DNA from: an uncultured Pseudomonadota bacterium
GTDB taxonomy: Bacteria > SAR324 > NAC60-12
DNA: 7,694 nucleotides
NCBI GenBank assembly: GCA_913056375.1
Contig: CAJXNF010000123.1
Coordinates: 1-7,694, forward strand
Direction: 5' to 3'
Shown here one piece after another: positions 6,957-7,694 of the stretch (within the stretch, counting starts at the first letter, position 1; each line of letters starts with the position of its first letter). Position numbers and translations under genes: made by a program. The notes below the pieces were generated by a model. It made no database searches and had not been told where the DNA came from. It saw nothing but the letters and a program-made list of their open reading frames with translations.

Positions 6957-7694
6957 CTATTCTGATAAACGCTGGCCGTTTTGAAACCGGTGGTCTTGTC
7001 CTTTTTGGGGAGTCAGCCAAACTTCCTGGCCAGTTGAGAAACGTCTTTGTCCATTAAGACGAACTGTCAGTGGTCCAGGACCCTCTGCCTCTACGTACAC
7101 CAAAGTATCGGATCCCAAGTGTTCAGCGTGGCGTAAACGCCCTTTCCAAAGACCTTTTTCGATCGAAAGTTCTAGGTGTTCAGGTCGAATACCATAAAGA
7201 TCACAACCCATCTGACTTGCAACAGAACCTCTGATTAGATTCATCTTTGGAGAACCTAAAAACTCTGCGACAAAAGGAGTTACAGGTTCGTTGTAAAGAT
7301 CCATTGGTGGACCTGATTGCTCACTACGCCCCTCGTTCAGAACAACAATCTGATCAGCCATTGTCATTGCTTCTACCTGATCATGGGTAACATAGATAAC
7401 CGTATTACGAACCGTTTTATGCAGTTTCAGAATTTCAGCACGCATCTGACCACGTAACTTAGCATCCAGATTTGACAAAGGCTCGTCCATCAATAAAACC
7501 TTAGGATCTCGAATAATAGCACGCCCCAAAGCTACTCGTTGCCGCTGCCCACCGGACAGGCGCCCCCCCATCGCGCCGACCCCGGTGTCATACCCGTCCG
7601 GCAAGGCCCGGATAAACTCATCTGCAGCGGCGTCACGCGCCGCCGCCTCAATAGCCGCACGGCTAGCATCGGGCCAGCCAAAAGCAATATTATT
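6957..7694 (-). CDS. ABC sugar-importer ATPase, MalK/UgpC/ThuK type; 5' partial, probably chimeric
   Basis: The frame is open from the right edge to the TAG at 6957-6959 (245 residues visible). Numbered from the edge, it shows the signature LSGGQ (46-50), Walker B VLLMDE (66-71), D-loop SNLDAKL (74-80) and H-loop H104 (VIYVTHDQVEAMT). The importer-specific FLGSPKMNLI and a C-terminal TOBE-like regulatory domain containing GIRPEHLEL follow. Everything from about residue 51 on is typical of ATPases energising binding-protein-dependent sugar uptake at the inner membrane. Residues 1-45 are not: NNIAFGWPDAS, DEFIRALPDGYDT and VGAMGGRLSGGQ follow the pattern of ABCB/MsbA exporters, and base composition changes at the same place. 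Walker A lies outside the window. A TTG at 7604 is internal and not a start. Its position beside thuA and the dehydrogenase suggests the importer part is ThuK-like. Confidence 0.85.
   Translation of the reverse strand, partial: NNIAFGWPDASRAAIEAAARDAAADEFIRALPDGYDTGVGAMGGRLSGGQRQRVALGRAIIRDPKVLLMDEPLSNLDAKLRGQMRAEILKLHKTVRNTVIYVTHDQVEAMTMADQIVVLNEGRSEQSGPPMDLYNEPVTPFVAEFLGSPKMNLIRGSVASQMGCDLYGIRPEHLELSIEKGLWKGRLRHAEHLGSDTLVYVEAEGPGPLTVRLNGQRRFSTGQEVWLTPQKGQDHRFQNGQRLSE
7541..7694 (-). other. GC-rich exporter-like segment fused at the ABC signature motif
   Basis: GC is about 67% over 7541-7694 against about 42% over 7381-7540 by hand count. The encoded residues (about 1-50 of the partial ATPase) resemble the region between Q-loop and signature of fused TMD-NBD exporters. 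MalK proteins lack the NIAFG...D.FI..LP.GYDT..G pattern there. Codons also switch: CTG TCC GGT GGG CAG CGG before the join, CAA CGA GTA GCT TTG after it. The breakpoint lies at about 7535-7560, within codons for SGGQRQR that both families share. The segment looks foreign, of alphaproteobacterial flavour (inference). Confidence 0.7.

Noticed and set aside
6957..7604. TTG at 7604 as the start of the transporter ATPase
   Set aside because: The frame continues open for 30 codons to the window edge, and a start here would lack Walker A.

Overview
The window is gene-dense, with no intergenic stretch over 100 bases. It reads as chromosomal DNA of moderate GC from a Gram-negative bacterium. The Gram-negative call rests on a signal-peptide beta-barrel protein that ends in a C-terminal Phe. 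The two-component proteins, the MtaB and the Rep/UvrD helicase have a proteobacterial (deltaproteobacterial or SAR324-like) flavour, but that placement is an inference of low confidence. I see no tRNA, rRNA, CRISPR array, insertion sequence or attachment site.

Layout, left to right. (1) 1-929, plus strand: the C-terminal ATPase half of a histidine kinase (5' end outside the window), overlapping by 4 bases a single-domain CheY-like response regulator. Together they form a two-component pair. (2) 948-1598, minus strand: an exported protein of about 190 mature residues, probably an eight-stranded outer-membrane barrel, convergent with the regulator. (3) 1599-1686: a short divergent promoter region. 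(4) 1687-5051, plus strand: mtaB (tRNA ms2t6A37 methylthiotransferase) overlapping by one base a Rep/UvrD/PcrA-type DNA helicase. (5) 5151-6955, plus strand: thuA and a Gfo/Idh/MocA dehydrogenase overlapping by 4 bases. This pair resembles the thuAB sugar-oxidation pair of rhizobia (trehalose and related disaccharides). (6) 6957-7694, minus strand: the C-terminal part of a MalK/UgpC/ThuK-type sugar-importer ATPase, ending one base from the dehydrogenase stop and running off the right edge.

The sugar genes make functional sense together: an importer ATPase beside intracellular enzymes that oxidise the imported sugar, as in rhizobial thu loci. The permease and binding-protein genes would have to lie outside the window.

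The most unusual feature is the right edge. The ATPase frame stays open to base 7694. Upstream of its LSGGQ signature, however, it does not look like a MalK protein. It looks like the nucleotide-binding domain of an ABC exporter (MsbA/ABCB type), and GC jumps from about 42% to about 65-67% exactly there. The reading frame therefore joins two different ABC families at their shared signature motif. This is either a chimeric assembly or a real homologous-recombination fusion. I favour the assembly explanation.
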